Source: Lophius americanus (Eukaryota; Chordata; Actinopteri; Lophiiformes; Lophiidae). Taken from it: 64,000 bases of DNA. The notes beneath the pieces were generated by a model. It was not told the origin of the DNA, did not search any database, and saw only the letters and a program-made list of their open reading frames with translations. Numbering within the stretch: the stretch's first letter is position 1; each line of letters opens with the position of its first letter. Both the position numbers and the translations under genes were made by a program. The stretch spans positions 991,501-1,055,500 of the forward strand of contig JBBDHG010000161.1 of assembly GCA_037951165.1 (NCBI GenBank), in the 5' to 3' direction. This document shows positions 61,091 to 64,000 of the stretch, piece by piece.

Positions 61091-62464
61091 AAAGACATAG
61101 AATGAAGAACAAATGAATGATATTACAACAGATTATATGTGATATTTAGTCAGTCACTCAAACTCCAGCGGAGATTGTGATCGAATGGTATCGGTCCACT
61201 GTAAACTTGCTTTTGTCATTACTCAGAGAGCCAGAGAGAAGAAAGTTTTCAACATTGAGAAACAAAGACTGGCATTTTAAGTCTTAAGTTTGCACAGAAG
61301 TAGACAAATAAAAGAATGAATGAATTGGGAAGTGGATTAATTAAGGCTATGTTTCAAAGTTGATCCTAAGAACCCAGCTCCTGCATGAAATTGTTGTATC
61401 TCCAAACTATTTAAGGATGCAGGATGTTTTTTGCAAGGGTGCATGCCAGCACCGACCCCTTCCCCCTACCCTCCTCCCTCCACTCACTGACTCCTTGAAG
61501 CCATAGCGGACCTGAGTACAGCTGGTGACAGAGAGGGGAGATTAAGAATGCAGACATGTGCAACCATGTTTTGGAGCTTGGTAGCAGTACGTAAATATAG
61601 TATGCATTCAATATATGTAAGGAATATATATGGGCGCAGCCAACATAGGTAATATATTTTATTTCAGACATAACAGTAAATCTGTAATGTAGGTGAATCA
61701 TTGATTCCTAATCCTCCGCATTTTGAGTCAGGTGACCTAATAAACAGATTGATAAAGTCAATAAATAACTGACAGGTTGAACGCTGGAATGTTAAACATT
61801 ATTTAATGCGGTTTATAAAGGTATCAGGGAAACCCTAAACCTAGCCTTACCGCAGACTCCGGAGGGTTCATTTATTTGGGTCGTAAACACTTGTTTCCCA
61901 TACTGTTAGGCGCTGTTATTATTGAAACAGGGGTCACCTATGGTGGAGCAACCCTACTTTGTCCCAGATGCCTGGTTTGATGTACAACCCAGTAAAAATG
62001 GCAAATTCAAAAAGTCATTTTCCCAATATGCAGTGAGGAGTTAAGTGCAGAGAAGTTCATTCACTAGATTATACTTGTTTATAATTGGTCAAATAAGGTT
62101 TCTTTTTTGCCTTTAACGTTACAGGCGTAATGCAGTTCAACCCTGTTTTCTGCCAGGGGTACCTTAAGACAATCAAGAGGCGATTACCAAAAGGTTGCGC
62201 GGGTTTAGCGAACAGTGGCAAATGCTGTACTGCAGCACTAACCGCGTTGCCATTCAGCTTGCGTGTCTGTGCTCCTGTGCTATTTGTACATATTTAAATA
62301 TGTTATTGTGAATACAAGTGGCGCAATATTGGTCCCTTTCTATGCAAATAATCCTCGTTGCAAAAACGGACGCATTCACAGCGCTCAGCTTAGTTTGCCA
62401 CGCGCAGAGTTGGTTGTATTAAAGTGCATTTATAAGGGCTGTGATACCCAGACTTTCCAGTGAT
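61091..62464. other. no gene recognised
   Basis: Intergenic DNA. The part from about 61.9 to 62.46 kb has slightly higher GC and could be the 5' side of the Harbinger relic, but nothing is recognisable in translation. Confidence 0.45.
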
Positions 62465-62790
62465 TACGGCAGAAGTGATTGAGGCTGATCAAAGGCAACG
62501 TGATGCCCTGCTCCTGAGCAGATATTTCAAACAAGAATATGACTTATTACTTATTACCAAATCTTAAATCATTCAAAGATACAGGTTGCCATCTCACCTG
62601 ACTCTTAATATTCTTGATGAGATCAAGGATGAGATTGAGCTTGCTACCCAAAGATGCCACGCAATACCTGGCAAGTGAAATTGCTGGCAATACTGGTTCT
62701 TGCATCTGGCTCCATCCAAACACATATTGAAGCTGCCTTTGGGCTGTCACAGCCATCCCTCAGCTGGGCCATGTGGAATGTTGTACCAGC
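62465..62790 (+). mobile_element. PIF/Harbinger transposase relic
   Basis: The frameshifted translation reads EVIEADQRQRDALLLSRYF, then LTLNILDEIKDEIELATQR, then VKLLAILVLASGS and AAFGLSQPSLSWAMWNVVPAI. The order L...L..(E/D)L...L...T.RS.A.P...(V/L)L..L..(L/F)A.GS......(F/G)..QPS(L/V)S is that of HARBI1-type transposases. A single-base frameshift lies near 62668. The catalytic part downstream is missing. Confidence 0.7.
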
Positions 62791-64000
62791 CATTCCTTGT
62801 TCAGAACCGAGTTGTGATTCTTGAAAATCCGATGTACAGGCAAATACACGCCTATCTATCCTGTATGCGTTGTTTTTTACTCTAAAAGTTCATATTTGTT
62901 CATACATGATAAACACTATTTCTGGACATTACTTCATGGTCAAGCTGTCTGATCTGTGTCTGGTATCTCTGATTAGTTGTCCTGTGTCTGTGTCTCCTGA
63001 TTTTGTGCATTGGAGTCAGAATCCCTGAGAGCCCACTGTGTCACCAGTGGGGTTTTGTCCAGTAAATTCCTCAGTAAATCTTTCTTCAAGTATTTTTTTT
63101 TTTTGTGTTGTTTTCTTGTTGGTTTTTGGACGCTGTCTTAATTTTTGGATTGTCTGCCTACCTTCTTGGATATTGTTTGCTCGTTTGGACAGCCTTCTGG
63201 AATGAATGCTCCGTTTCGTAACACACCCACATGAGATGGTTAGGCAAATCATTTACAAATGAGGAGCTGCATATATCCATCAGACTCCTCTCACTGCCTT
63301 CTCAGTCTAAAACCACTCACCCACTAATAGGGCAAACACCCTTTTTTTTTTAGCACATGACAGATTCTGAAAAGACTAAACTGAACAATTATCTTTTTTA
63401 CTGTTTGTTTTTTTTACGTCTGCCACTCACGCCTATTTCAAAACTGAGTTCAACCTTTTAATTTCAAAATTCCTTTTCAGTTATGGGATTATTCAAACAA
63501 TATACCTTGATATTAAATCCCAGCTTTCCCCATTGCCTGTTGGAGTCACAAAATGAAGATGGCTCCAGAGGCAGCTTACATTTTAAAATAGCTTGTATAT
63601 GTGTCGCTTTATAAATCACTCCCTGCTCAGAGATCAGTGCATTTAAAGTGTGTCTTCCCTTATTGTAGTTAGAAAATTCTATAATCCCCTCTGGGATTTT
63701 TATCCAGCCAGAACATCTGATTCGCTCTTGGAAATCTCCCCATAAAACTTCACACCCACACACACACACACACACGAAGGTATAACACGACAGACATACA
63801 CAATGCATAGAGTAGATCTTGGCATTTCAATGTAATATGAAAGGTACAATATTTAGCAATGTTGGTGGTTTTCTCAGTAGCCCTGGTTGTTTTACAACAG
63901 ATACTGATGTATCTCTAAAGCAGTTATTATCCCACTTACATTAGCAGACCCATATAGCCACTGCTTGTGTGTGAGTGTGAGCTCATAAATATATATAATA
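62791..64000. other. no gene recognised; (CA)n at 63751-63775
   Basis: AT-rich DNA with a short CA microsatellite and several T-tracts. A 114-codon minus-strand frame at 63464-63808 has no recognisable motif. Confidence 0.5.

Overview
The window looks like nuclear DNA from a teleost fish. The evidence is one intact vertebrate gene whose protein most resembles fish 5-HT1D serotonin receptors, together with relics of transposable elements typical of fish: Tc1-like, hAT, PIF/Harbinger, CR1/Rex1-type LINEs and tRNA-derived SINEs. Long GT, CT and GA microsatellites and AT-rich non-coding DNA fit the same picture. The species cannot be named from the sequence. Nothing suggests operons, CRISPR arrays or prokaryotic genes.

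The only complete gene I can defend is htr1d, at 18723-19865 on the minus strand. It is an intronless 380-residue rhodopsin-family GPCR with every key aminergic-receptor residue present. Everything else is intergenic. The left flank (1-18 kb) holds a fish SINE/LINE tail at 2.0 kb, two 62-bp Tc1-type terminal-repeat relics at 4.1-4.3 kb, large GT and CT microsatellites, a LINE fragment at 8.6 kb, and a 2.5-kb LINE at 14.1-16.6 kb that a hAT relic has split. The stretch upstream of htr1d (20-24 kb) contains a Tc1-like relic lying between two copies of a diverged local duplication. The right side (24-64 kb) is dominated by repeats: a second Tc1-like relic at 36.8-37.5 kb, LINE fragments at 39.5 and 50.4 kb, two SINEs at 26.0 and 60.8 kb, and a PIF/Harbinger relic at 62.5 kb. 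A GC- and CpG-rich patch at 46.7-47.35 kb could be a promoter, but no gene can be attached to it.

The most interesting signal is a dispersed repeat family that I do not recognise. About 17 diverged full, truncated or internally deleted copies lie on both strands and cover roughly a tenth of the window. Its left end carries a conserved block (CTGTCGTCCCCAACAGCAAGG) leading into TATATCCCCGAAAAGTC, and its right end carries the inverse (GACTTTTTGGGGATATA). Its interior is built from roughly 145-170-bp units. Separately, the window has many near-perfect inverted repeats with very short spacers, up to a 132-bp palindrome at 42.8 kb. These were compared by eye only, so repeat boundaries are approximate.
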